Positions 1-9,194 of a stretch of DNA of 64,000 bases are shown here, piece after piece; positions within the stretch are counted from its first letter, which is position 1, and every line of letters starts with the position of its first letter. Origin of the DNA: Pseudoalteromonas sp. H105 (lineage in GTDB: Bacteria; Pseudomonadota; Gammaproteobacteria; Enterobacterales; Alteromonadaceae); the NCBI RefSeq assembly GCF_001469215.1, contig NZ_LOFH01000009.1, positions 124,001 to 188,000 of the forward strand. Direction: 5' to 3'. The notes beneath the pieces were generated by a model, which saw only the letters and a program-made list of their open reading frames with translations, was not told the DNA's origin and made no database searches. The position numbers and the translations under genes are program-made.

Positions 1-66
1 CGTTTAAGCATCAAAGAAGCAATGGAATCAGCAGCACCTGCAGCTGATGCACCAGCTGACGCTTAA
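1..66 (+). CDS. pnp: Polynucleotide phosphorylase, C-terminal end (partial)
   Basis: Only the last 21 codons are in the window; the frame is open from base 1 and stops with TAA at 64-66. The residues RLSIKEAMES followed by an Ala/Pro/Asp-rich tail match the end of the S1 RNA-binding domain of PNPase, where E. coli has RLSIKEA and then a similar acidic, Ala-rich tail. PNPase is a 3'-5' phosphorolytic exoribonuclease of the RNA degradosome. The next gene is nlpI, which also follows pnp in E. coli, and this supports the call. The identification rests on a short tail plus synteny, so it is good but not certain. Confidence 0.8.
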   Translation, partial: RLSIKEAMESAAPAADAPADA

Positions 67-103
67 TTGTTGATAGTTAGCCCAGTTATTTACTGGATAA
101 CAT

Positions 104-132
104 AAAAAGGGGGCTGTTTAGCCCCTTTTTTT
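104..132 (+). terminator. Rho-independent terminator after pnp
   Basis: A GGGGC/GCCCC stem closed by an A-run on the left and a seven-T run on the right (126-132), with a 6-base loop. It lies 38 bases after the pnp stop and upstream of nlpI, so it should separate the two transcripts at least partly. Confidence 0.85.
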
Positions 133-201
133 ATGCTTTAATGAAACCTCTTTAGATACACTTTGTCTATATGGTTTACTCTTGAAGTATTAAGGATTTT
201 A

Positions 202-1080
202 ATGACTTTTAAACATGTAGCGTTTGCAGCAGTGGCCTTTTTTTCTTTAAGTGCGTGCCAAACAACCACACCAGCAAAATTAACTCCAGTTCTTAATGTA
301 CCTTTTTCAGCGCCTTTGGCGTCCGATTTTAGAAGCGAGATTGCAATTGCACGTCATACAGAGTTACTTAAACGTGCAGATTTAACCACCGAACAACAAG
401 CGATGTTATATTATGATCGTGGAATGTTATTTGATAGTTTAGGCATGTCGACATTAGCTCACTACGACTTTAATCGTGCAGTGAAAATGAAGCCTGATTT
501 AGCTGAAGTATATAATTTTTTAGGTATTCACCATACCTTGATGCAGCAATATGAAAAAGCATATGAGTCCTTTGACTCAGCCTTGGAGCTTAACGAACAA
601 CACCAGTATGCCTACTTAAATCGCGGCATAGCTCTTTATTATGGTGAACGACATTACTTAGCTACTCAAGATTTCAAAACATTTGTAGCGAATTCTGCGC
701 AGCAACCTTTTCCAATACTATGGCAATACTTAGCGCAATCTAATCTCGATAAAACACAGGCACTTATTGATTTAAAAGCCAATGCGCAAGGTGTTGATGA
801 GACAGTGTGGGGTTATCAAATCATCGCGTTGTTTTTAGGTGAAATCGCAGAGGATGAATTTCTAGCAGGTATTGTTGAAGGTGTACAATCAGAGCGAGAA
901 TATACGAGACGTTTATGCGAAGCCTATTTTTACTTGGCTAAAATTTATCAAGCTAAAGGAGAACTGAATCACGCAGTTGAATATTTCCGTCTTGCTTTAG
1001 CAACTAACGTACATGAATATATTGAATATAAATATGCACGTTTAGAACTTGAGCTTATGACTGGTGATAACGCTAGCTAA
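202..1080 (+). CDS. nlpI: Lipoprotein NlpI (TPR adaptor)
   Basis: A 292-residue lipoprotein (E. coli NlpI has 294). The first 20 residues are a lipoprotein signal peptide ending in the lipobox LSAC, followed by tetratricopeptide repeats, for example PDLAEVYNFLGIHHTLMQQY and HQYAYLNRGIALYY. The frame is open further upstream from a TTG at 163, but the ATG at 202 has an AAGGA five bases ahead and puts the signal peptide at the true N terminus. In E. coli NlpI is an outer-membrane adaptor that brings substrates such as the murein hydrolase MepS to the protease Prc and scaffolds peptidoglycan enzymes. Its position after pnp is conserved. The 3' end overlaps the next gene by 17 bases, suggesting coupled translation. 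Confidence 0.92.
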   Translation: MTFKHVAFAAVAFFSLSACQTTTPAKLTPVLNVPFSAPLASDFRSEIAIARHTELLKRADLTTEQQAMLYYDRGMLFDSLGMSTLAHYDFNRAVKMKPDLAEVYNFLGIHHTLMQQYEKAYESFDSALELNEQHQYAYLNRGIALYYGERHYLATQDFKTFVANSAQQPFPILWQYLAQSNLDKTQALIDLKANAQGVDETVWGYQIIALFLGEIAEDEFLAGIVEGVQSEREYTRRLCEAYFYLAKIYQAKGELNHAVEYFRLALATNVHEYIEYKYARLELELMTGDNAS

Positions 1081-2275
1081 ACTACGTTTTTTTTGCTTCT
1101 CGGTCCTGAGTTTAGTTCTTCTGACAAGCTCAGTAAACCGTCACGGCCATATAGCACTGTGGCTTACCTTACAAGGTCATAGCAGCGTGCTTGATGGTTA
1201 TCATCAGTTTCCACATATCTTCGAACAAAACTTAAAGGTGTTACCTGATGCAAGTGTTGAGAATTTAGCACTTAATGGATCAGAATCCGCAATGTTTAAC
1301 TGGTCTAAAAGGTTGCTTAGGCTCGGTGAGGCTGATAAAGCAAAGCGCTATTGGCAAAATACGGTAGCGGGTTTAACTCGCAACGAACGCCAACAATTAG
1401 CACAGTTGCTGTTTGATCTTAATCGTTGGGAGGAGCTTAGCGAGTTAACAGAGCGCGGTTTAGTTCCCGAATCTGTTATTTTAGAGCAAGTGAAACTTTA
1501 CTTGAGTTATCCCCCAGAATCTATCTCCAGTATATTTGCATTTAAAGCTGGTTTTTTACTTTCCCCAACAAAACTAAGTGCTAACTTTCGTTGCGATTAT
1601 AATGTGTTGATGATGAGTGATCATCGTGCTGGACTTATTAAGCTAAGGAGCTTTTCAAACACATATTCACAATCACCAGAGCCCAGTGAAAACAGTTTTT
1701 GTTTTTCTGAACCTGTTTATCTTGGCAACAATATAGTATGTCAAACGGACCCATTAAAAGCCGCAGGGTGTGATTGGCGCCCTATGATAGCGAATTATAC
1801 GTGGCCAAAGGAGTATGATTTTATAGTGATGATGCCACGCGAAGGACGTGGAAATGTGCGTGGTGGGGTGATGCAATTAAGCTCAAAAAGTCACTATCAA
1901 TTGTTTTTACATGAACTAATGCATTTTAGTGGTTTTGAGGATGAATACGCTGTACCTAAGTTAAAGCAAGCGTGGTTGTGTAAGCAAAAAGGGCATGTTG
2001 CCCCAAACCTGTTTATTGCAAATAACACAGCACCGCCTGCAGGATGGGGGCTGAGCGAAACTTGTGAAGGTACAGTAAAGTCTTATAAACCAAGTAAAAA
2101 ATGGTCAATAATGCGTTATCAGCAAATTTTATTATCCCCAAAATATAGAAAATTATGGGCAAACCAAATTGAAAACAATCTTTATAAACCAGTTCGGTAT
2201 CATGAATACTTTACCATGCTGAGCCAGTCTCTCGTCTTAAATGACAAACGCGTAATTAAGCAGGTGACTGAGTAA
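1064..2275 (+). CDS. Predicted exported zinc metallopeptidase-like protein
   Basis: A 403-residue protein starting at GTG inside the end of nlpI. Residues about 7-24 are hydrophobic, giving a signal peptide or anchor, so a periplasmic or membrane-attached protein is expected. Residues 283-295 read HELMHFSGFEDEY, a HExxH zinc motif followed by a conserved-looking DEY. This resembles the HExGHxFxGLxDEY signature of M64 (IgA peptidase-like) metallopeptidases, with a shorter spacer. Several cysteines around the catalytic region (FRCDYN, CQTDPLKAAGCDW, LCKQK, ETCEG) suggest disulfides. The N-terminal part has TPR-like helices (SAMFNWSKRLLRLGEADKAKRYW). The overlap with nlpI, a known protease adaptor, hints at joint function, but this is inference. 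Family assignment is tentative and the substrate is unknown. Confidence 0.6.
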   Translation: MITLAKLRFFCFSVLSLVLLTSSVNRHGHIALWLTLQGHSSVLDGYHQFPHIFEQNLKVLPDASVENLALNGSESAMFNWSKRLLRLGEADKAKRYWQNTVAGLTRNERQQLAQLLFDLNRWEELSELTERGLVPESVILEQVKLYLSYPPESISSIFAFKAGFLLSPTKLSANFRCDYNVLMMSDHRAGLIKLRSFSNTYSQSPEPSENSFCFSEPVYLGNNIVCQTDPLKAAGCDWRPMIANYTWPKEYDFIVMMPREGRGNVRGGVMQLSSKSHYQLFLHELMHFSGFEDEYAVPKLKQAWLCKQKGHVAPNLFIANNTAPPAGWGLSETCEGTVKSYKPSKKWSIMRYQQILLSPKYRKLWANQIENNLYKPVRYHEYFTMLSQSLVLNDKRVIKQVTE

Positions 2276-2379
2276 ATCTTGATATTAGTCGTATCCTTGG
2301 GAATTCAGCTTAAAATTCCATCAGATAGGCGTACTTCCTATAGACAAAATGCGACTCAATCAGTATAACTATACCTTTG

Positions 2380-2385
2380 TATAAT
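2380..2385 (+). promoter_or_regulatory. Possible -10 box for the mrp operon
   Basis: A perfect TATAAT about 100 bases upstream of mrpA, in the 211-base gap that follows the metallopeptidase gene. No good -35 hexamer is seen 16-18 bases upstream (CAATCA is the nearest), so this is only a candidate. Confidence 0.3.
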
Positions 2386-2486
2386 ATTCATTTAAGCTAA
2401 ATTAAAAACCATTTCAATGAACAGTACACAACTAAAATTAACTAGCAGCGTATTGATATTCTTATGACTTTAAAAGGTTCCTCATT

Positions 2487-5279
2487 ATGACTTTGCTCTG
2501 GATACCCTTGTTATCCTTAATTGGCAGTGTTATCTCTTCATGCACCGGCAAATTATCTCGTAACCAAACGACAGGGTTAACTTTACTCGCACCTTTGAGT
2601 GCGCTTGCGATTGCAATTTACCATGCACCAGCAGTATTAAATGGTGAAACAATTCGTTATTCCTTGGCTTGGATCCCTGCGTTGGGCATGGAAATCTCTC
2701 TGCGCTTAGACGGTTTAAGTCTGTTATTTATCTTTATGATTCTCGGGATTGGCTCACTCGTTATTTTTTATACCCGTTATTACCTGAGCAGTAATGATTC
2801 GATGCCCAAACTATACAGTTACTTGATGTTATTTATGACTGCGATGTTGGGTATTGTTATGTCTAATAATGTTATCCAGTTATGGCTATTTTGGGAGCTT
2901 ACCAGTATTAGCTCTTTTTTGTTGATTAGTTATTGGTGGCATAAATCAGAAGCCCGCAAAGGCGCTCGCATGGCGCTGGCTGTCACTGGCGCAGGTGGTC
3001 TGGCATTATTGGGTGGCTTGCTTCTTATCGGTGATATAGTTGGTAGTTACAACCTAGACACTATTTTAGCAAGTCGTGCACTCATACAATCACATGAGCT
3101 ATTTGAGCTCGCGCTAGTGCTCGTATTACTTGGAGCGTTTACAAAGTCTGCCCAGTTCCCATTCCATTTTTGGTTGCCTCATGCAATGGCAGCACCTACA
3201 CCGGTAAGTGCTTACTTGCACTCAGCAACCATGGTCAAAGCGGGTATTTTCTTACTCGCACGTTTTCATCCAGCCCTAGCTGGTAATGATACTTGGTTTA
3301 TTTTAGTTGCCATGACAGGTCTGGCGACCTTATTAGTCGGTGCGTATATTGCACTCTTTAAACATGATCTAAAAGGTTTACTTGCTTACTCTACAATTAG
3401 CCATTTAGGCTTAATCACTCTACTCCTAGGGTTAGATACTGAGCTTGCGACGGTAGCGGCAATCTTTCACATTATAAATCATGCAACTTTTAAAGCGTCT
3501 TTGTTTATGGCAACAGGTATTATTGACCATGAAACGGGTACGCGGGATATGCGTAAACTCAATGGTATGTGGCGATATATGCCTTATACAGCAACACTCG
3601 CAATGGTAGCAGCTGCTGCAATGGCAGGTGTGCCATTATTGAATGGTTTCTTATCCAAAGAAATGTTTTTTGCTGAGACTTTACATCAGCAAGTACTTGG
3701 CTCTATGTCGTGGTTAATTCCCGTTTTAGCTACTTTAGCCGCCGCGTTTTCTGTTGCTTATTCAGCACGTTTTATTCACGATGTTTTCTTTAATGGTGAT
3801 CCTATTGATTTACCTAAAACACCGCATGAGCCTCCGCGCTATATGAGAGTGCCAATCGAAATCTTAGTGGTACTGTGTTTGCTAGTAGGGATGTTTCCCC
3901 ATTTTGTTGTGGACGGTATTTTGTCTGCCGCTTCTCTTGCTGTGCTTGGTGATGCGACACCAGAATTTAAATTATCGATTTGGCATGGGTTCAATTTACC
4001 TCTATTAATGAGCTTTATTGCTACTGTGTGTGGTGTATTTATTTACATTCAGCGAAAACATTTATTTCAATTTCAGGCATCACTTCCTACTTTAAATGCT
4101 AAAAAGACGTTCGAAAGAGTGTTGTACAGTGTTGTTAAATGGAGTCAAAATAAAATCCGCAGTACAGAAAATGGTTCGTTACAACGCTATATTGTTATCA
4201 TGCTTGGAGTGGTACTCCTGTCTGCTGGTTGGCCGTTATTTGAAATGGGGGCTTTAGCAGGCACTGCGCCTAGTACACCCATTGATTTTCATAATGGTAT
4301 CGGTGCTGGCTTATTGATTATTGGCGCTATAAGCACGGTGCTATGGCATCGCTCACGTATGGTTTCATTATTAATGCTATCAATAGTGGGATTAATGGTT
4401 TCGGTTGCGTTCACACGCTTTTCTGCACCTGATTTAGCTTTAACTCAGCTTACTGTTGAGGTTGTAACTGTTATTTTGTTAATGCTGGCGTTATTTTTCT
4501 TACCACAACGCACGCCTAAAGAATCGAGTTCATTACGTATTCTACGAGACTTAGGTATTGCATCGGCAATGGGCGTAGTGGTTGCAAGCGTTTGTTATGC
4601 TTTATTAACTCGGCCACTTGAATCTATTTCTGATTTCTTTGTCGCAAATGCTAAAACCGGTGGGGGCGGCACCAACGTAGTCAATGTAATATTGGTTGAT
4701 TTCAGGGGATTTGATACTTTGGGCGAAATCATTGTGTTAGGCATCGCAGCGTTGGGTATATATAAAGTACTAACAAACTTACCGTTATTTATGCCAGCTA
4801 GTGATAGTGAGGGGCGTCCATGGGCGCGCGAACGTTACCCTCTTTTACTATCAAGTATCTCGCAAAGCCTGTTACCGCTCGCGTTATTAGTCTCGGCATA
4901 TATTTTCTTGCGCGGACACAATTTACCTGGCGGAGGCTTCATCGCGGGCCTAGTAACGTCAATTGCCTTTATCTTGCAATATATGGCTAGGGGCTCAGTG
5001 TGGATCACATCACGTTTTGATGTTAATTACCGTAAAATTATTGCTTCGGGCATCGCTATCGCCATGTTCACAGGTCTTGGTAGTTGGGTGTTTGATCGAC
5101 CATTTTTAACCACATGGTTTGATTATTTTGATATTCCATTGGTTGGTAAAACCGAATTGGCAAGTGCCATTGTTTTTGATTTAGGTGTGTATCTAACGGT
5201 CGTTGGTGCAACACTTATGATATTAGCAAGTCTTGGTAAGCTGACTGCAGATGCAGCCAAAGAAGAGGTGAATATTTAA
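2487..5279 (+). CDS. mrpA: Na+/H+ antiporter Mrp complex, fused subunits A and B
   Basis: A 930-residue polytopic membrane protein. Residues about 1-500 form a NuoL/complex I-type antiporter domain with the motifs LFWELTS (Glu137) and [17 protein letters not shown] around residue 219. The C-terminal part carries the MrpB-type domain with [12 protein letters not shown] at about 805. This A-B fusion defines group 2 Mrp (PhaAB) systems, in which there is no separate mrpB, and none is found here. With MrpC-G it forms an inner-membrane complex that exchanges cytoplasmic Na+ for external H+, giving alkali and salt tolerance. It is first gene of the operon, and the stop overlaps the mrpC start by one base. 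Confidence 0.95.
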   Translation: MTLLWIPLLSLIGSVISSCTGKLSRNQTTGLTLLAPLSALAIAIYHAPAVLNGETIRYSLAWIPALGMEISLRLDGLSLLFIFMILGIGSLVIFYTRYYLSSNDSMPKLYSYLMLFMTAMLGIVMSNNVIQLWLFWELTSISSFLLISYWWHKSEARKGARMALAVTGAGGLALLGGLLLIGDIVGSYNLDTILASRALIQSHELFELALVLVLLGAFTKSAQFPFHFWLPHAMAAPTPVSAYLHSATMVKAGIFLLARFHPALAGNDTWFILVAMTGLATLLVGAYIALFKHDLKGLLAYSTISHLGLITLLLGLDTELATVAAIFHIINHATFKASLFMATGIIDHETGTRDMRKLNGMWRYMPYTATLAMVAAAAMAGVPLLNGFLSKEMFFAETLHQQVLGSMSWLIPVLATLAAAFSVAYSARFIHDVFFNGDPIDLPKTPHEPPRYMRVPIEILVVLCLLVGMFPHFVVDGILSAASLAVLGDATPEFKLSIWHGFNLPLLMSFIATVCGVFIYIQRKHLFQFQASLPTLNAKKTFERVLYSVVKWSQNKIRSTENGSLQRYIVIMLGVVLLSAGWPLFEMGALAGTAPSTPIDFHNGIGAGLLIIGAISTVLWHRSRMVSLLMLSIVGLMVSVAFTRFSAPDLALTQLTVEVVTVILLMLALFFLPQRTPKESSSLRILRDLGIASAMGVVVASVCYALLTRPLESISDFFVANAKTGGGGTNVVNVILVDFRGFDTLGEIIVLGIAALGIYKVLTNLPLFMPASDSEGRPWARERYPLLLSSISQSLLPLALLVSAYIFLRGHNLPGGGFIAGLVTSIAFILQYMARGSVWITSRFDVNYRKIIASGIAIAMFTGLGSWVFDRPFLTTWFDYFDIPLVGKTELASAIVFDLGVYLTVVGATLMILASLGKLTADAAKEEVNI

Positions 5280-5626
5280 TGGAACTATTATACGCATCAT
5301 GCGTTGGTGTATTAGTGACTTGTGGTATTTATTTACTTTTACGAGCACGTACTTTTCCAGTGGTATTGGGCCTCACTATGCTCTCTTACGCTGTTAATTT
5401 ATTTTTGTTTTCTGCTGGCCGCTTAACAATTAACAAAGCGGTAGTTTTAGGTACTGGTGTTGAGTACGCGGATCCATTGCCACAAGCGTTAGTACTTACA
5501 GCAATCGTGATAGGATTTGCAATGACTGCCTTTGTGGTTATTTTAGCTATCAGAGGACGCGCTGATTTAGGTAATGATCATGTAGATGGTCATCTTGTAA
5601 AAAGTAATAATAAGGAGCAAAAATGA
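5279..5626 (+). CDS. mrpC: Na+/H+ antiporter Mrp subunit C
   Basis: A 115-residue, three-helix membrane protein of the NuoK/MrpC family, with GLTMLSYAVNLFLFSAGR in helix 2 and DPLPQALVLTAIVIGFAMTAF in helix 3, both typical of MrpC. In the Mrp complex this small subunit packs between MrpA and MrpD, as NuoK does in complex I. It is translationally coupled at both ends: TAATG at the start and a 4-base ATGA overlap with mrpD. Confidence 0.95.
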   Translation: MELLYASCVGVLVTCGIYLLLRARTFPVVLGLTMLSYAVNLFLFSAGRLTINKAVVLGTGVEYADPLPQALVLTAIVIGFAMTAFVVILAIRGRADLGNDHVDGHLVKSNNKEQK

Positions 5627-7140
5627 TTCAGCATATCGCATCATGGCCTGTGCTCATTCCTATGCTCAGTGCAATATTATTATTGATGCCGCCTTGTGGA
5701 AAGAGTATTCCAATACGTCGTGTCGTATCGATAACAATGTCACTTTTCACTTCGATTATCAGCATTGCTTTGCTGGTATACGTTTATAAAAATGGCCCAA
5801 TTGTCTATGCGATTGGTGGTTGGAAAGCGCCATTTGGTATTGTGTTAGTTGCTGATTTACTGTCGGTATTATTAGTCGCACTGACTTCATTTTTAGCGCT
5901 TAGCGTTGCGCTATACAGTAGTGTTGGCGACGACGAGAAGGGCAGCTTTTTTCACCCTTTATTGCACTTCTTGGTACTAGGTGTAAACGGTGCTTTCCTT
6001 ACTGGTGATTTATTCAATTTATTTGTATTTTTTGAAGTGTTGCTTATCGCATCTTATTCATTGTTAATGCATGCAGGGGATAAGCATAAAACGCGCGCAG
6101 CATTGCAATACGTTATCCTCAATCTTATAGGATCAAGTGTGTTCTTGATTGCTTTAGGTATTTTATATGGCGTACTAGGTACATTGAATATTGCCGATAT
6201 GTCACAAAAGGTATCAATGCTTCAAGGCGATGATGTATTTTTAGCTAAAATCGGTGGCTTGCTATTACTCATAGTATTTGCATTAAAAGGAGCATTACTT
6301 CCTTTACATTTGTGGCTCCCGAACACCTACGCAAGTGCGATGCCAGTGGTTGCAGCATTATTTGCGATTATGACGAAAGTAGGTGTCTATGCCATGCTGC
6401 GTGTTTACACGGTGATATTTGGCGAAAATGCAGGATTATTAAACCACATGGCTCAGCCATGGCTTTGGGGCTTAGCAATCGCGACGATTGTTATTGGTGC
6501 CATTGGTGTATTAGCAGCTCAGGACTTACGTAAGCTCACTGCAAATTTGGTTGTTGTTTCTGTTGGCACGTTAGTGGCGTTGGTTGCTATTCAACATGTT
6601 AGTGCAACAGCAGCATTGTTATATTACCTTGTTCATTCAACGCTTATTTGTGCCGCGTTATTTCTAATTGCCGATCTTATTTCGCATCAGCGAGGTAAGG
6701 TGGCAGACAGGCTTGCGCCTGGACGTGGTGTAGGGCAGCCAATTTTGCTTGGTGCATGTTTTATTATTGCTGCGCTTGCTGTTGTAGGTATGCCACCTTT
6801 GTCAGGCTTCATTGGAAAAATATGGATATTAAAAACGACGTTAGACAGTGAGAGGGCTTTAGTATTTTGGCCTGTCTATTTAATTGCTAGCTTCGCTTTG
6901 CTTGTCGCGTTATCACGTGCAGGAACTAGTTTATTTTGGGAGCGAAAACATCAAGATCGCGACCACCTTGAAGTAGAAAATGCTAAGCCTTTACAGGTGA
7001 TAGCTGTTATAGGACTGCTTGCTTGCTCGCCATTGATGGTTATTTTTGGTGGACCAATCACAGAGTATATGATTGCTGCAGCCACTCAACTACATGATAT
7101 TACAAGTGGTATAAATACCGTACTTAAGGGAGGCTTATAA
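5623..7140 (+). CDS. mrpD: Na+/H+ antiporter Mrp subunit D
   Basis: A 505-residue membrane protein of the NuoM/NuoN antiporter-like family. It has about 14 hydrophobic segments and the motifs LFNLFVFFEVLLIASY (conserved Glu of helix 5), ALKGALLPLHLWLPNTYASAMP and KLTANLVVVSVGTLVAL. It is the second ion-translocating subunit of the Mrp complex. It starts in a 4-base overlap with mrpC, preceded by AAGGAG, and its stop codon overlaps the ATG of mrpE. Confidence 0.95.
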   Translation: MIQHIASWPVLIPMLSAILLLMPPCGKSIPIRRVVSITMSLFTSIISIALLVYVYKNGPIVYAIGGWKAPFGIVLVADLLSVLLVALTSFLALSVALYSSVGDDEKGSFFHPLLHFLVLGVNGAFLTGDLFNLFVFFEVLLIASYSLLMHAGDKHKTRAALQYVILNLIGSSVFLIALGILYGVLGTLNIADMSQKVSMLQGDDVFLAKIGGLLLLIVFALKGALLPLHLWLPNTYASAMPVVAALFAIMTKVGVYAMLRVYTVIFGENAGLLNHMAQPWLWGLAIATIVIGAIGVLAAQDLRKLTANLVVVSVGTLVALVAIQHVSATAALLYYLVHSTLICAALFLIADLISHQRGKVADRLAPGRGVGQPILLGACFIIAALAVVGMPPLSGFIGKIWILKTTLDSERALVFWPVYLIASFALLVALSRAGTSLFWERKHQDRDHLEVENAKPLQVIAVIGLLACSPLMVIFGGPITEYMIAAATQLHDITSGINTVLKGGL

Positions 7141-7676
7141 TGCGTTTAGAATCCCGTTACCGTTGGCTACCAACACCATTTCGCAGCTTACTGCTTTTTG
7201 TTGTTTGGCTATTATTAAACAATAGCGTATCTGCAGGTCATATCGTGTTAGCGACTATTTTCGCGATATTAATCCCGATTGCGACGTTTCCATTTCGTGA
7301 CCCTCAACCGCTGATCTTAAAACCAGGATTGGCAATAAAGCAGTTGTTTATTGTCTTGTATGATATTGTCACCGCGAACTTGCAAGTGGCATTATTAATT
7401 TTGGGGCCAGTGAAAAAACTACGGCCTGCCTTTGTAAAAGTGCCATTAGATTTAAGCCATGAAATGCCCATTACTATCTTAGCAAGCACGGTATCTTTAA
7501 CGCCTGGGACGGTAAGCGCAGAGGTATACCCCATACCTGAATCTCTCCCTGAAGGAGAGGAGCCAACTGAGCGTTTTTTACTGATTCATGTACTTGATTT
7601 GGCCGATGAAGAAGCGTTAATCAACACAATTAAAACACGTTATGAAGCACCGCTTAAGGAGATATTTCAATGTTAG
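7140..7676 (+). CDS. mrpE: Na+/H+ antiporter Mrp subunit E
   Basis: A 178-residue MrpE-family protein. It has two or three N-terminal transmembrane segments (RSLLLFVVWLLLNNSV and GHIVLATIFAILIPIATF) and then a soluble domain with the family motif ITILASTVSLTPGTVSAEV. MrpE is needed for full antiporter assembly and activity. It overlaps mrpD by one base and mrpF by seven bases. Confidence 0.93.
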   Translation: MRLESRYRWLPTPFRSLLLFVVWLLLNNSVSAGHIVLATIFAILIPIATFPFRDPQPLILKPGLAIKQLFIVLYDIVTANLQVALLILGPVKKLRPAFVKVPLDLSHEMPITILASTVSLTPGTVSAEVYPIPESLPEGEEPTERFLLIHVLDLADEEALINTIKTRYEAPLKEIFQC

Positions 7677-7939
7677 AAACGGTTTTTTTAATCGTCTTCG
7701 CGATGATTGGTCTATCGCTATTACTTAATTTGTGGCGACTGGTTGTAGGTCCATCAGTACCCGATAGGATATTGGCGCTTGATACTATGTATATCAATAC
7801 GATTGCGTTGATTATTCTCTATGGTATGAGTATGGGAACAGGTCTTTATTTTGAAGCGGCATTGCTCATTGCTATGCTTGGGTTTGTCAGCACTGTGGCG
7901 GTGTGTAAGTATTTGCTGCGCGGCGATATCATCGAATAA
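7670..7939 (+). CDS. mrpF: Na+/H+ antiporter Mrp subunit F
   Basis: An 89-residue protein with three transmembrane helices. The motif VVGPSVPDRILALDTMYINTIALI is the MrpF family signature, and the DR pair is the most conserved part of this subunit. It starts inside the end of mrpE behind an AAGGAG and is followed nine bases later by mrpG. Confidence 0.93.
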   Translation: MLETVFLIVFAMIGLSLLLNLWRLVVGPSVPDRILALDTMYINTIALIILYGMSMGTGLYFEAALLIAMLGFVSTVAVCKYLLRGDIIE

Positions 7940-7948
7940 GGTAAAAAT

Positions 7949-8281
7949 ATGTACAGTGAATGGATAGTATCTATCTTATTGCTCATTGGTGGCGCATTTA
8001 TCCTAATAGGCTCAATTGGCTTAATTAAAATGCCAGACTTTTTTATGCGATTACATGGCCCAACGAAAGCAACAACGCTTGGTATGGCTGGTGTGCTGAT
8101 TGCTGCTATGGTTTTTTTTAGTAGTACGCAAAGTGGGATCAGTGTAAAAGAGCTGTTAATTACAATATTCTTATTAATAACAGCGCCTATTAGTGGTTAT
8201 ATGCTAATAAAATCAGCAATACACCACAAATTAAAAGCGAAAAAAGGCACTAAAGGGCTTGATAATGTTGAAGACGATTAA
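7949..8281 (+). CDS. mrpG: Na+/H+ antiporter Mrp subunit G
   Basis: A 110-residue protein with three transmembrane segments. The motif LIGSIGLIKMPDFFMRLHGPTKATTLG is the PhaG/MnhG family signature. It is the last subunit of the Mrp complex; the gene is followed after 23 bases by a strong terminator, which closes the operon. Confidence 0.94.
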   Translation: MYSEWIVSILLLIGGAFILIGSIGLIKMPDFFMRLHGPTKATTLGMAGVLIAAMVFFSSTQSGISVKELLITIFLLITAPISGYMLIKSAIHHKLKAKKGTKGLDNVEDD

Positions 8282-8304
8282 TTTTAGTTGAGCTTAATTT
8301 AAAC

Positions 8305-8339
8305 AAAAAGCCCGCTATGCTTATTTAGCGGGCTTTTTA
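8305..8339 (+). terminator. Terminator of the mrp operon
   Basis: A perfect 12-bp stem, AAAAAGCCCGCT (8305-8316) with AGCGGGCTTTTT (8327-8338), and a 10-base loop. The symmetric A- and T-runs would let it work in both directions. Confidence 0.92.
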
Positions 8340-8392
8340 TTGGTCCAGATTATTTGTACACTCATATTACAACTTACTATTATCACGAATAA

Positions 8393-8983
8393 ATGCAAAA
8401 ATCGACCACACATATTTTAGCTACACTACTTATCTTAGTTCCTTTTATCGATAGTGTATTTGTTCCCACAGCTTTCGCAATGCATTGGCGAAATGAGCAA
8501 ACAATGTATCTATTGCAAGCTTATTTAATGCCAGTAAAGCTCTTTATGGTAGTTACAGGGGGCTATTTATTAGTTAAACAAACGCAAGTACTTACAGAAC
8601 AAGCTCTTTCCTTTTATAAAAAATTTTTTAATATTGTTCTGTTTTTATTAGCGGGTTTGCAATCAATTGTGCTGATTGCCATCTGCACGCTCTACCTTGT
8701 CATTGGGACTAATGCGGATAATTATCAACTCAAGGGTAATATAAGTGTTTATACTGCTGACTCAAATATACTCGGCGAAGCGACACATTACTTCTCATAT
8801 CAATGTACAGATAACCAAGGCTTTTATACGTTAATGCCCATTGTGACTTTAGCGTGGCTAGGGCATTTTTCATTCACCTCTGAAAACAATAGGCTGCTTA
8901 TCGAGCATAATGATTACACTGTAAAGGGTAAGCAATTTAAGGAAATAGATATAAGTATGTTTAGCTGCCCAAAACTTAACTAA
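8393..8983 (+). CDS. Uncharacterised membrane protein
   Basis: A 196-residue protein I do not recognise. It has an N-terminal hydrophobic segment (residues 7-28), a second at about 45-63 (AYLMPVKLFMVVTGGYLLV) and a third at about 80-104 (FFNIVLFLLAGLQSIVLIAICTLYLVI). A C-terminal domain of about 90 residues follows, probably periplasmic, with two Cys (YQCTDNQG and FSCPKLN). No strong ribosome binding site precedes the ATG. It stands alone between the mrp terminator and a chemoreceptor gene. Its function is unknown. Confidence 0.6.
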   Translation: MQKSTTHILATLLILVPFIDSVFVPTAFAMHWRNEQTMYLLQAYLMPVKLFMVVTGGYLLVKQTQVLTEQALSFYKKFFNIVLFLLAGLQSIVLIAICTLYLVIGTNADNYQLKGNISVYTADSNILGEATHYFSYQCTDNQGFYTLMPIVTLAWLGHFSFTSENNRLLIEHNDYTVKGKQFKEIDISMFSCPKLN

Positions 8984-9194
8984 AACTTTTATGCTGTTTA
9001 ACTGAACGAAAATCTATATAGCTTGCATCTTATTGGTTATTAGTGATTGAAAGGCATCGGAAATTTCATAAATTCATCAAGTCTAAGTATTAAATCTAGC
9101 CATAACTTCATAACTTTCTATACTTAAAGGATATTTAACTAAAGGATTTTATATGCAATGGATGCGCTCAAAAAATTAAGAGAGACCACTGCAT

